This document shows positions 46,436 to 53,819 of a stretch of 64,000 nt of DNA, piece after piece. Position numbers and translations under genes: made by a program. The DNA is from Pseudomonas graminis (GTDB taxonomy: Bacteria > Pseudomonadota > Gammaproteobacteria > Pseudomonadales > Pseudomonadaceae). A model generated the notes under the pieces. The model searched no databases and had not been told where the DNA came from. It worked only from the letters and a program-made list of their open reading frames with translations. Location: assembly GCF_004364335.1 (NCBI RefSeq), contig NZ_SOCR01000001.1, positions 434,001-498,000 on the forward strand. Reading direction: 5' to 3'. Numbering within the stretch: position 1 is the first letter of the stretch; every line of letters begins with the position of its first letter.

Positions 46436-47404
46436 TCAACGATTGCTGCGGTCAATAAACGCCAGCGCGTGGTACAGGGCGCGCACCTTGGGCATGTCGC
46501 AGCCGGCGGCAAGCGCAGCTGCGAGGGGTCGGGCATAAATGGCATCGAGTTCCAATGGTCGTTTTTCGGTGAAGTCGTGGTACATGCTCGGCCGGTAATC
46601 CGGCATATGGCCGGTGACCTTGAGCAATTGCTCGGCATAACCTTCCGGCAGCACGTGACCGCACGCTTCGGCGCCCTGCACCACTTCCGCCATCAGGCCC
46701 TGGATCAGCGCGTGACTGTCGGCGTCGGCCATCAGCGGTGTGGTGCTGGCGTTGAGCAGCGCGGAAAGCCCGTTATAGGGCACGTTCCACACCAGTTTCT
46801 GCCAGCGCGCCTTGTCGAGGTTGTCCATCGCCACGGAGTCAATGCCCGCTTGGTGAAACAGCGAAGCGCCCTGCTCGACCCAGTGCCCGCGCGTTGCCAA
46901 ATCGGCCGGCCCGCTGTGGTAGCCGATGTTCACGGCGCCGAAGGCTTGATGGGTGATTTGCCCTGGCCCAGTGCGATGCACACAAACAAAACACAGGCCG
47001 CCCAATAGATGAAGGGAATCAGGTAAGGCTGCTCGCAGTTCTTCCTCGACACCCAAGCCGTTTTGCAGCAGCAACACCTTGGCGTCCGGCGCTGCGGCTT
47101 GAACGATAGCGTTGGCCACCCCGCTGTTGCCGGTGGTCTTGGCGCCGACCAGCAGCCAGTCGCAGGGCGGCATGTCGGCCGCTGAGGCGTAGGCCTGGAC
47201 ATTTTCCAGCGCTAACGGACCATGCACCTGACTGTCCACGCGCAGGCCGTTGCGGGCGACGGCATCGAATTCGCTGCGCAGCAGAAAATGCACATCAAAG
47301 CCGGCCCGGGCCAGCATCACGCCGTAGAAGCCGCCGATCGCGCCGGTGCCGATGATGCCGATCCGGGGTTTAGCTGCGCTTTCGCTCGCTGTGCTTTCGC
47401 TCAT
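46436..47404 (-). CDS. Ketopantoate-reductase-like oxidoreductase
   Basis: A 322-residue NADP-dependent 6-phosphogluconate-type reductase of the PanE/ApbA family. The nucleotide-binding start is RIGIIGTGAIGGFYGVMLA and the substrate-domain lysine is in DKARWQKLVWNVPYNGLSALL, which contains the conserved Lys and Asn. It probably acts as a 2-dehydropantoate reductase paralogue; Pseudomonas makes most pantoate through other enzymes, so the natural substrate is uncertain. I used the ATG at 47404, with CGGAG in front, rather than the GTG two codons earlier. The thioredoxin-like gene ends 12 bp upstream, so they share an operon. Confidence 0.88.
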   Translation of the reverse strand: MSESTASESAAKPRIGIIGTGAIGGFYGVMLARAGFDVHFLLRSEFDAVARNGLRVDSQVHGPLALENVQAYASAADMPPCDWLLVGAKTTGNSGVANAIVQAAAPDAKVLLLQNGLGVEEELRAALPDSLHLLGGLCFVCVHRTGPGQITHQAFGAVNIGYHSGPADLATRGHWVEQGASLFHQAGIDSVAMDNLDKARWQKLVWNVPYNGLSALLNASTTPLMADADSHALIQGLMAEVVQGAEACGHVLPEGYAEQLLKVTGHMPDYRPSMYHDFTEKRPLELDAIYARPLAAALAAGCDMPKVRALYHALAFIDRSNR

Positions 47405-47416
47405 GGACACTCCGTT

Positions 47417-47752
47417 TCAGGGTAATTCGTCTGGCGGCGTCGCCAGCGCGTGTGCCAGGCCCGTGGCAATGGCCTCGGCGGACATCTGCGTGCGAAGGGG
47501 CCCGAAGAAGGCACCGTCGCGTACCACAAACATCGTCGGCAGATGAAACACGCCGTAGCGCTCCACCGCGCCGCCGTTTTCTTCGGCATCGATCCAGCAC
47601 AGGCGATCCAGCGGCAGGGATTGCCCGGGCAAATGATGCCGGGCCCAGCGGCAACTGGAGCAGCCCAGGCTGGTGAAAATCAGCAGTGAGACGCCGGGCA
47701 GGTTGAGAAGTTGCTGGTCGAGGTCGAAGTCCGTCAGTTGCAATTGATCCAC
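47417..47752 (-). CDS. Thioredoxin-like protein with CSSC active site
   Basis: A 111-residue thioredoxin-fold protein; the redox motif GCSSCRWA (about residues 31-38) replaces the usual CGPC, and the cis-proline loop HLPTMFVVRDG is present. The start is the GTG at 47752 (MDQLQLTDFDLD), which is preceded by a strong GAGGAG. Longer in-frame extensions upstream run through a REP element and are not coding. It lies 12 bp from the panE-like gene. Its redox partners are unknown. Confidence 0.85.
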   Translation of the reverse strand: MDQLQLTDFDLDQQLLNLPGVSLLIFTSLGCSSCRWARHHLPGQSLPLDRLCWIDAEENGGAVERYGVFHLPTMFVVRDGAFFGPLRTQMSAEAIATGLAHALATPPDELP

Positions 47753-47805
47753 GCACTTCTCCTCTGAATGATGTTCGGGTGATTGAGTGTCAGTCGCCGA
47801 CTTTA

Positions 47806-47827
47806 GTAGGACCGGCTTTAGCCGGGA
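47806..47827. repeat. Single REP, family A
   Basis: GTAGGACCGGCTTTAGCCGG with no partner arm visible nearby. Confidence 0.8.
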
Positions 47828-48020
47828 ATATCCATCATGTGGTTCTGCAGCCTGAGACAGGTCAGACAATGCCGCAACCGTTGGACGAAAGCCACGTTTA
47901 CCCATTGTCGAACCACCGGCTAACGCGCTAAGGTTCGGCTCCCCCGTTGCGCTCAATCATGCTCGGCTCCGCCGCACGGGGACGCTGGCGGCCAGCATCC
48001 GTGACCTGATGAGTAACACG

Positions 48021-49097
48021 ATGGCTGATTTACCGATTGACGACCTCAACGTTGCCTCCAACGAGACACTGATCACCCCGGATCAGCTGAAACGCGAAAT
48101 CCCGCTGACCGCCGCCGCCCAGGCCACTGTCAGCCAGGGCCGCGAAGTCATCCGCAACATCCTCGATGGCAAGGATCACCGCCTTTTCATCGTGATCGGG
48201 CCCTGCTCGATCCACGATCTCAAGGCCGCCCACGAATACGCCGATCGCCTGAAAGCATTGGCGGCCGAGGTGTCCGACACCCTGTATCTGGTCATGCGCG
48301 TGTATTTCGAGAAGCCGCGCACCACCGTCGGCTGGAAAGGCCTGATCAACGATCCGTACCTGGACGACTCTTTCAAGATCCAGGACGGTCTGCACATCGG
48401 CCGTCAGTTGCTGCGCGACCTGGCCGAAAAAGGCCTGCCGACCGCGACCGAAGCCCTTGACCCGATTTCGCCTCAGTACCTGCAGGACCTGATCAGCTGG
48501 TCGGCCATCGGCGCGCGCACCACTGAATCCCAGACTCACCGCGAAATGGCCTCGGGCCTGTCCTCGGCGGTCGGCTTCAAGAATGGCACCGACGGCGGCC
48601 TGACCGTGGCCATCAACGCCTTGCAATCAGTGTCCAGCCCCCACCGTTTCCTCGGCATCAACCAGGAAGGCGGCGTGTCCATCGTCACCACCAAGGGCAA
48701 TGCCTACGGTCACGTGGTATTACGCGGCGGCAACGGCAAGCCCAACTACGATTCGGTCAGCGTTGCCCTGTGCGAACAGGCGCTGAACAAGGCGAAGATC
48801 AAGCCGAACATCATGGTCGATTGCAGCCATGCCAACTCCAACAAAGACCCGGCGCTGCAGCCGCTGGTGATGGAGAACGTCGCCAACCAGATTCTCGAAG
48901 GCAACCAGTCGATCATTGGCCTGATGGTCGAGAGCCACCTGAACTGGGGCTGTCAGGCGATTCCCAAAGACCTCGCCGACCTGCAATACGGCGTGTCCAT
49001 CACCGATGCCTGCATCGATTGGGAAAGCACCGAAAAAACCCTGCGCAGCATGCACACCAAGCTCAAGGACGTACTGCCCAAGCGCACACGCGACTGA
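48021..49097 (+). CDS. 3-deoxy-7-phosphoheptulonate (DAHP) synthase, class I
   Basis: A 358-residue enzyme that condenses PEP and erythrose-4-phosphate, the first step of the shikimate pathway. Class I-alpha motifs are IGPCSIHD (about 58-65), KPRTTVGWKG, GTDGGL and the metal site DCSHANSNKDP. Feedback specificity (Tyr, Phe or Trp) cannot be read from sequence alone, so no symbol is given. I use the ATG at 48021 because it begins the conserved MADLPI; an in-frame ATG at 48009 would add four residues. Neither start has a strong ribosome site. A terminator follows. Confidence 0.93.
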   Translation: MADLPIDDLNVASNETLITPDQLKREIPLTAAAQATVSQGREVIRNILDGKDHRLFIVIGPCSIHDLKAAHEYADRLKALAAEVSDTLYLVMRVYFEKPRTTVGWKGLINDPYLDDSFKIQDGLHIGRQLLRDLAEKGLPTATEALDPISPQYLQDLISWSAIGARTTESQTHREMASGLSSAVGFKNGTDGGLTVAINALQSVSSPHRFLGINQEGGVSIVTTKGNAYGHVVLRGGNGKPNYDSVSVALCEQALNKAKIKPNIMVDCSHANSNKDPALQPLVMENVANQILEGNQSIIGLMVESHLNWGCQAIPKDLADLQYGVSITDACIDWESTEKTLRSMHTKLKDVLPKRTRD

Positions 49098-49115
49098 CCG
49101 TTCCGCAGAAACGAC

Positions 49116-49139
49116 AACGCCGAGCACATGCTCGGCGTT
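49116..49139. terminator. Terminator after DAHP synthase
   Basis: A stem AACGCCGAGC / GCTCGGCGTT with a 4-nt loop, then TTT; symmetrical, so it may also serve the acetyltransferase gene on the minus strand. Confidence 0.8.
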
Positions 49140-49162
49140 TTAGTGTGTGAGGCGCGATTCGG

Positions 49163-49447
49163 TCAGATCTTCGCGGCCTGCCGTTGATTGCGCTCCATAT
49201 AGCGCTCCACGTAGGAGCACGAAGGAATCACGGTGTAGCCGATCCGGTCGGCATAGTCGAGGGCCACCTTGGTCAAGGCCGCCGCTATCCCCCGTCCGCG
49301 CAACTCGTTAGGCACAAACGTACGGTAGATATCCAGGGTCTCTTTACCCAGGTCCATGTACGTCAGATAGGCACGGTAACCGTCAATGTTGACTTCGAAC
49401 TGGTGACCTGTCTCGTCATGGTGGATGGACAACGCCTCGCTCATCAC
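49163..49447 (-). CDS. Small GNAT acetyltransferase-like protein (YjdJ type)
   Basis: A 94-residue single-domain GNAT protein of the short group (like E. coli YjdJ). The CoA-binding P-loop is VPNELRGRGIAAALTKVAL (about residues 45-63), followed by the conserved PSCSYVERYMERN with a cysteine. These proteins are widespread, but their substrates are not known. The start is the first of two ATGs, with GAGGAG just upstream. It converges with DAHP synthase over a terminator. Confidence 0.85.
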   Translation of the reverse strand: MMSEALSIHHDETGHQFEVNIDGYRAYLTYMDLGKETLDIYRTFVPNELRGRGIAAALTKVALDYADRIGYTVIPSCSYVERYMERNQRQAAKI

Positions 49448-50091
49448 TACTCCTCGCGGGTCTTGGAATTGGACCCTTACCTTATCGACATTTTCCCGGC
49501 GAAGGAACCTCTACAGGCAGTATGAGTACTATTGGCTTCTGCAATAGAGCCTTCTGCAATAGAGCTGACTGCGCCACCCTGGCCTACCCTGTGCCGTTTG
49601 GACACCGCGAAGCGCATCGCTGTTCTCAAACAAGTTGAGCACAGGCAAATAAATAGTAGGCGCCCTGAGCAAGTGCGCTCAAGTGAATCAACGGTTAATT
49701 GCACTGCCGCACATCTGACGGCGTGACCCACGGAACCTGTTGTCGCCGAGCAATGTCCATTGAGACGCAACGCCTGGCGTCAAGTCACTTGATGGTCTTC
49801 AAGCGGCCGCCAGTGATGCGCCTGTCACGATAATCGACTATACAAAAAAGGTCGCCGGTACTGTGAAATTGCCTGGACCGGCGTCACCTGAGAGGCACCT
49901 TCATCCGGGGCTTTTTTTGTGCAAAGAAAAAGCGTGAGGAGTTGCGCGGAACACGTTCAAACCCAAGAATTTTCTGCAGATCTTGCGCACGGTCCGTTTA
50001 CTTACTACAAACAATGAGTAAGATGTACGCCGGTCATTTTCTCACTCTCGAGAGATGACTAATTTGATAGAAGTCCTTTAAGGGGAACACG
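49448..50091. other. Long intergenic region upstream of oprI
   Basis: A 644-bp gap with no credible gene; short frames on both strands lack ribosome sites and family character. It holds a tandem 15-bp duplication at 49536-49565, a possible structured RNA ending in a T-run (49850-49918), and the oprI promoter and leader (from about 49970; the ribosome site AAGGGGAA lies 7 nt before the ATG). Confidence 0.5.
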
Positions 50092-50343
50092 ATGAACAAC
50101 GTTCTGAAATTCTCTGCTCTGGCCCTGGCCGCAGTTCTGGCTACCGGTTGCAGCAGCGCATCCAAAGAAACCGAAGCTCGTCTGACTGCAACTGAAGACG
50201 CAGCCGCTCGTTCGCAAGCACGTGCCGATGAAGCCTACCGCAAGGCTGATGAAGCTCTGGCTGCAGCTCAAAAAGCTCAGCAAACTGCTGACGAAGCCAA
50301 CGAGCGCGCTCTGCGTATGTTGGACAAGGCTAGCCGCAAGTAA
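50092..50343 (+). CDS. oprI: Major outer membrane lipoprotein OprI (Lpp-like)
   Basis: An 83-residue lipoprotein. The lipobox LATGC-S places lipidated Cys at residue 20. A long alanine-rich coiled coil follows (heptads from about 25 to 75), and it ends in RK with the C-terminal lysine that is linked to peptidoglycan. OprI ties the outer membrane to the cell wall. It is probably among the most abundant proteins, and its codon use is highly biased. The strong ribosome site AAGGGGAACACG precedes ATG, and a terminator follows, so it is monocistronic. Confidence 0.97.
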   Translation: MNNVLKFSALALAAVLATGCSSASKETEARLTATEDAAARSQARADEAYRKADEALAAAQKAQQTADEANERALRMLDKASRK

Positions 50344-50364
50344 TAATCCCTCGGGATTATTGAT

Positions 50365-50394
50365 AAGCCGACCCGTTAACGGGTCGGCTTTTTT
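50365..50394 (+). terminator. Terminator of oprI
   Basis: A perfect palindrome AAGCCGACCCGTT/AACGGGTCGGCTT followed by TTTT. A weaker hairpin (ATAATCCC/GGGATTAT) lies directly before it. Confidence 0.92.
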
Positions 50395-50445
50395 ATTGCC
50401 CGGCGTTTGCCGGCAGTCTCTCTTGAGGAGGCGTTATTCAGGCAA

Positions 50446-50490
50446 TAAAAAACCCGCCCCCCCCTGCGCACTCGTCGCAGGACGGGCGGG
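50446..50490 (-). terminator. Terminator of the L,D-transpeptidase gene
   Basis: On the minus strand CCCGCCC pairs with GGGCGGG, with an inner CTGCG/CGCAG stem, and a T-run (TTTTTTATT) follows. Confidence 0.85.
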
Positions 50491-50521
50491 CATCGGCATC
50501 ACCCTGTTTACAGCGGGAGGG

Positions 50522-51490
50522 TTATTGCAGCGTCATCGGCGCGCCGCCCACCACGGGCGCCGGCGTGGTCGGCACGGCAATCTCGACCGGCATGCCGTCT
50601 TCGGCAGCCACTACGTCCCGCACCTCATCCCAATTGATTCGCAGGCTGTTGGCCAGGTCTTCACGCTTGAGCAGTGCGTTGATCACGGCGGTGTGCTTGT
50701 CGACCACCGACGGCTTGCCGCTCTCGTCAAGCGGCGTGTGCGCTTCGAGGTAGACTTTGCCGCCGCTGACGCCAAATTTGTACGGTTCGCTCATGATGCG
50801 CACGGGGGTGCCCACCGGGACCATGTCCGCCATTTCCAGCACGTTGTTGTTGTACATGCGGAAGCAGCCGTGGCTGGTGCGCATGCCGATGCCGAACTTC
50901 TTGTTCGAACCGTGGATCAGGTAGCCCGGCAGACCGAGGCCGAATTTGAACGGACCCAGCGGATTGTCCGGGCCGGCCGGGACCACGTTGGGCAGGATGT
51001 CGCCGTCGGCAGCGTGCTCGGCTTTGACCGAGGCAGGGGGTGTCCAGGTCGGGTTCGGCGTTTTGGCAGTGACTTTGGTGGTGGAAACCGGCGAGCCCCA
51101 GCCTTCGCGGCCAATGCCCAGCGGGAAGGTGTACACCACGTTCCGGCCTTTCGGGTAGTAGTACAAACGGTACTCGGCAAGGTTGATGACGATGCCTTCG
51201 CGTGGGCCCGGCGGCAGGATGAAACGCGTCGGCAACACCACCTGGGTGCCTGCACCCGGGAGCCAGGCATCGACGCCAGGGTTGGCGGCGATCATTTCCA
51301 GGTAGCCCAGATCGTAGCGGGTCGCCAGGTCGGCGAAGGTGTCTTCGTACTTGGCGGTGACGGTCTGCACCTGGCCGATGATGTCCTCACCCGGCGGCGG
51401 CAACGGAAACTCCAGGGCAAAGACAGGGCCGGCCGCGCACAGCGCGGCGAGCGACAGACAGCGGGCGAAAGCTGGAATGCGCGACAACAT
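50522..51490 (-). CDS. L,D-transpeptidase (YkuD/ErfK family) with LysM
   Basis: A 322-residue periplasmic enzyme: a signal peptide ends near residue 25, a LysM domain at about 40-88 (TVTAKYEDTFADLATRYDLG) binds peptidoglycan, and a YkuD catalytic domain at about 98-235 has HGSNKKFGIGMRTSHGCFRM with the active Cys at about 211. Members of this group attach Lpp-type lipoproteins to peptidoglycan or make 3-3 crosslinks. It lies convergent with oprI, so an OprI-anchoring role is likely. Confidence 0.93.
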   Translation of the reverse strand: MLSRIPAFARCLSLAALCAAGPVFALEFPLPPPGEDIIGQVQTVTAKYEDTFADLATRYDLGYLEMIAANPGVDAWLPGAGTQVVLPTRFILPPGPREGIVINLAEYRLYYYPKGRNVVYTFPLGIGREGWGSPVSTTKVTAKTPNPTWTPPASVKAEHAADGDILPNVVPAGPDNPLGPFKFGLGLPGYLIHGSNKKFGIGMRTSHGCFRMYNNNVLEMADMVPVGTPVRIMSEPYKFGVSGGKVYLEAHTPLDESGKPSVVDKHTAVINALLKREDLANSLRINWDEVRDVVAAEDGMPVEIAVPTTPAPVVGGAPMTLQ

Positions 51491-51571
51491 CCGGAGAATC
51501 CTTGGTAAACGGAAGGCTTGATTGAGCGCGATTGTACACGCACGCCTGCCCGTCAGGGAGTGCTCGCGCCC

Positions 51572-51868
51572 TTAAACGCCGGTCTCCAGTTCCGGCCAGA
51601 TCGGGTGCCAGCCGCGCCGCTGCGCGTCGATGATCGCCCTGCACAGCGGGCACAGCCGCTCATCCTGATAAACCGTCTGCTGGACTTCGGACCAGCGTGG
51701 CTGGGCGGGCAGCAAGGTGCCGCACAGCGTACGGTCGGCAGAGCCTGCCAGTTCGAGCTGGCGGGCGACCAGATGCACAAGGATTTCCTGGCACGCGAAC
51801 AGGTCGAGCTGTTCGTCAGGCTCGATCAGTTGATAGGCGTAAAGGGACCAGGCAGGACGGCGCGGCAT
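51572..51868 (-). CDS. Small conserved hypothetical protein with CxxC
   Basis: A 98-residue soluble protein with one CPLC pair (in ERLCPLCRAII, about residues 72-75) and another cysteine in FACQE and LCGTL. The cysteines could bind zinc. It has no signal peptide or membrane helix. It sits between the L,D-transpeptidase and a DCC-type thiol oxidoreductase on the same strand. I recognise it only as a hypothetical typical of Pseudomonas. The ATG at 51868 looks natural (MPRRPAWSLYAY). Function unknown. Confidence 0.7.
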   Translation of the reverse strand: MPRRPAWSLYAYQLIEPDEQLDLFACQEILVHLVARQLELAGSADRTLCGTLLPAQPRWSEVQQTVYQDERLCPLCRAIIDAQRRGWHPIWPELETGV

Positions 51869-51939
51869 GGGGGGCTCCAGATCGGGGGCGCCACATTAGC
51901 CGAAAGCCCCGGTCCGGAAAAGGCCTGCAGGCCTTTAAA

Positions 51940-52398
51940 TCAGCGGTTTTGGTCTGAGGGTCTGGAAACCGTACAGCTGCCGTCGCGGCATCGGCGGCGG
52001 CCATCCGGATGAGGTAACCACGCCAGCTGGGGACGAAAGCGGCAGAACAGCCGATAACCGAGATTCAGCAAGGGCCTCAGCGGCCGCCACGACAGCGGCG
52101 CAGCCCAGGCGCCCAGCCCGGCTGCGCGCCAGCTCCACAGGGTGGCGTCCAGTCCCGTGACCCAGGTGCCATCGTCGAAACGGGCATGCAACACAGACTG
52201 CATCTGCTCATGGGTGAATCCGAGAGCCTGTGCATCAAAGCCCTCCTCGCTCATGTCGACCAACAGAAGTCGCGGGGTTGTTGCGCCTGCGGACAGATGC
52301 GCCGAAGCGTGGGAACGCAGAAGCTTGATCTCCCGCGCGCAAAGCGGGCAGTCACCGTCGAAGTACAGCGTGAGTGGCCACTGCTCTTTCTTGTACAT
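51940..52398 (-). CDS. DCC-family thiol-disulfide oxidoreductase (DUF393)
   Basis: A 152-residue DUF393 protein. The family motif is LYFDGDCPLCAREI (about residues 11-24), the DxxC...C redox pair, and the following helix and strand match the thioredoxin-like fold. Such proteins are thought to have thiol-disulfide activity; the partner is unknown. It is the second of three genes in a row on the minus strand. A 71-bp gap separates it from the small CxxC protein. Confidence 0.88.
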   Translation of the reverse strand: MYKKEQWPLTLYFDGDCPLCAREIKLLRSHASAHLSAGATTPRLLLVDMSEEGFDAQALGFTHEQMQSVLHARFDDGTWVTGLDATLWSWRAAGLGAWAAPLSWRPLRPLLNLGYRLFCRFRPQLAWLPHPDGRRRCRDGSCTVSRPSDQNR

Positions 52399-52519
52399 CT
52401 TTTCGGTCCTGTATAGGTTTGGGCCACCATAGGCGCAAACCCGACTGCTGGCAATGAGCGGTCCCTCACACCTGATGACCGACGCCCCGCCTGTATCGGC
52501 CTGATGCCGGCGGCGGCGA

Positions 52520-53125
52520 CTAAAGCAACGGCTTCAGGACCGGCCAGACGTTATCAAGCAAGTAAGGCTGAGCCGGGACGTTGGGGTGAATGCCGTCTTG
52601 CTGCGTCATGTCCGGCCTGCCGCCTACGCCTTCCAGCATGAAGGGGACCAGCGCGACATGGGTGGCTTCGGCGACTTTCGGGTACACAGCGGCGAAAGCA
52701 GTCGTGTAGCGCTCACCGTAGTTGGGCGGGATTTTCATGCCCAGCAAAAGCACCTTGGCCCCGGCCGCTTTTGATTGCTTAACCATGTCGGTAAGGTTTT
52801 GTTGCAATTGTGCAGGCGGCTGCCCGCGCAAGCCATCATTACCCCCCAGTTCGAGGATCACCAGATCCGGTTTGTGCTCGGCAAGCAGCGACGGCAGCCG
52901 CGCCTGGCCTCCGGCACTGGTGTCGCCGCTGACCGACGCATTGACCACTTTTTCCTTGAAGCCTTCCTTCGCCAGACGCTGTTCCAGCAGACTGACCCAG
53001 CCCAACCGGGTATCCAGGCCGAAAGCCGCGCTGATACTATCCCCTACGATCAGCACCGTGCCTGCCATCGCGCCTTGTGATACCAGCAGCAAACCCAGGC
53101 CAGCACTTAAAAACCACGCACGCAT
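52520..53125 (-). CDS. tesA: Arylesterase/thioesterase I TesA
   Basis: A 201-residue SGNH hydrolase with a signal peptide ending about ISQGAMA (residue 21). The blocks are IVGDSISAAFG (block I, Ser near 30), VSGDTSAGG, LGGNDGLRG and DGIHPN (Asp-His). It is a periplasmic esterase/lysophospholipase-type enzyme. Its start at 53125 is 10 bp from the divergent YbbA-type gene; the same tesA-ybbA-ybbP divergent trio is found in E. coli and other gamma-proteobacteria. Confidence 0.95.
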   Translation of the reverse strand: MRAWFLSAGLGLLLVSQGAMAGTVLIVGDSISAAFGLDTRLGWVSLLEQRLAKEGFKEKVVNASVSGDTSAGGQARLPSLLAEHKPDLVILELGGNDGLRGQPPAQLQQNLTDMVKQSKAAGAKVLLLGMKIPPNYGERYTTAFAAVYPKVAEATHVALVPFMLEGVGGRPDMTQQDGIHPNVPAQPYLLDNVWPVLKPLL

Positions 53126-53135
53126 CGGATTCTCC

Positions 53136-53819
53136 ATGAGCGAAAGTATTCTCAGTGCTCGGAACCTCAGCAAAGTGGTCCCAAGCACCGAAGGTGACTT
53201 GACCATCCTGCACGAACTCTCCCTGGAACTAAACAAGGGCGACACGCTGGCCATCGTCGGCGCATCGGGCTCGGGCAAATCCACTCTCCTCGGCCTGCTG
53301 GCCGGCCTCGACCTGCCCAGCGCCGGCTCTGTCGTCCTCTCCGGCCTCAATCTCAGCGAGCTGGACGAAGATCAGCGCGCCAGGGTTCGCGCTGAACACG
53401 TGGGCTTTGTCTTCCAGTCCTTCCAGCTGCTCGACAGCCTCAATGCGCTGGAAAACGTCATGCTGCCGATGGAGCTGGAAGGCCGCAAAGACGCCCGTGA
53501 TCAGGCCCGGCATCTGCTGGAACGGGTTGGCCTGGGTCAGCGCCTGACCCACACGCCACGGCAACTGTCGGGCGGCGAGCAGCAACGGGTCGCCATCGCC
53601 CGCGCGTTTGCCGCCGACCCGGACGTGCTGTTCGCCGATGAGCCCACCGGCAACCTGGACAGCCACACCGGCGAGCGCATCAGCGACCTGCTGTTCGAGC
53701 TGAACCAGGAACGCAACACCACCCTGGTGCTGGTCACCCACGATGAGCGTCTGGCCCACCGTTGCCGGCGTCTGATCCGTCTCGAGGGTGGCCGGCTGGT
53801 CGCCCCAATGGAGCCTTGA
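53136..53819 (+). CDS. ybbA: ABC exporter ATPase (YbbA/LolD-like)
   Basis: A 227-residue MacB/LolD-type ABC ATPase: Walker A GASGSGKST (about 43-51), Q-loop FQSFQLL, signature LSGGEQQRVAIARA, Walker B VLFADEPTGNLD and switch His in VTHDERL. It works with the large permease encoded by the next gene, whose start overlaps its stop by 1 nt. In E. coli the YbbA/YbbP pair is linked to TesA; what it exports is unclear. The ATG at 53136 is in a 10-bp divergent gap from tesA, so both promoters lie inside neighbouring genes. Confidence 0.94.
   Translation: MSESILSARNLSKVVPSTEGDLTILHELSLELNKGDTLAIVGASGSGKSTLLGLLAGLDLPSAGSVVLSGLNLSELDEDQRARVRAEHVGFVFQSFQLLDSLNALENVMLPMELEGRKDARDQARHLLERVGLGQRLTHTPRQLSGGEQQRVAIARAFAADPDVLFADEPTGNLDSHTGERISDLLFELNQERNTTLVLVTHDERLAHRCRRLIRLEGGRLVAPMEP

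Noticed and set aside
49477..49770. 97-residue minus-strand frame in the oprI gap
   Set aside because: No ribosome site, odd composition and overlaps a slippage repeat.
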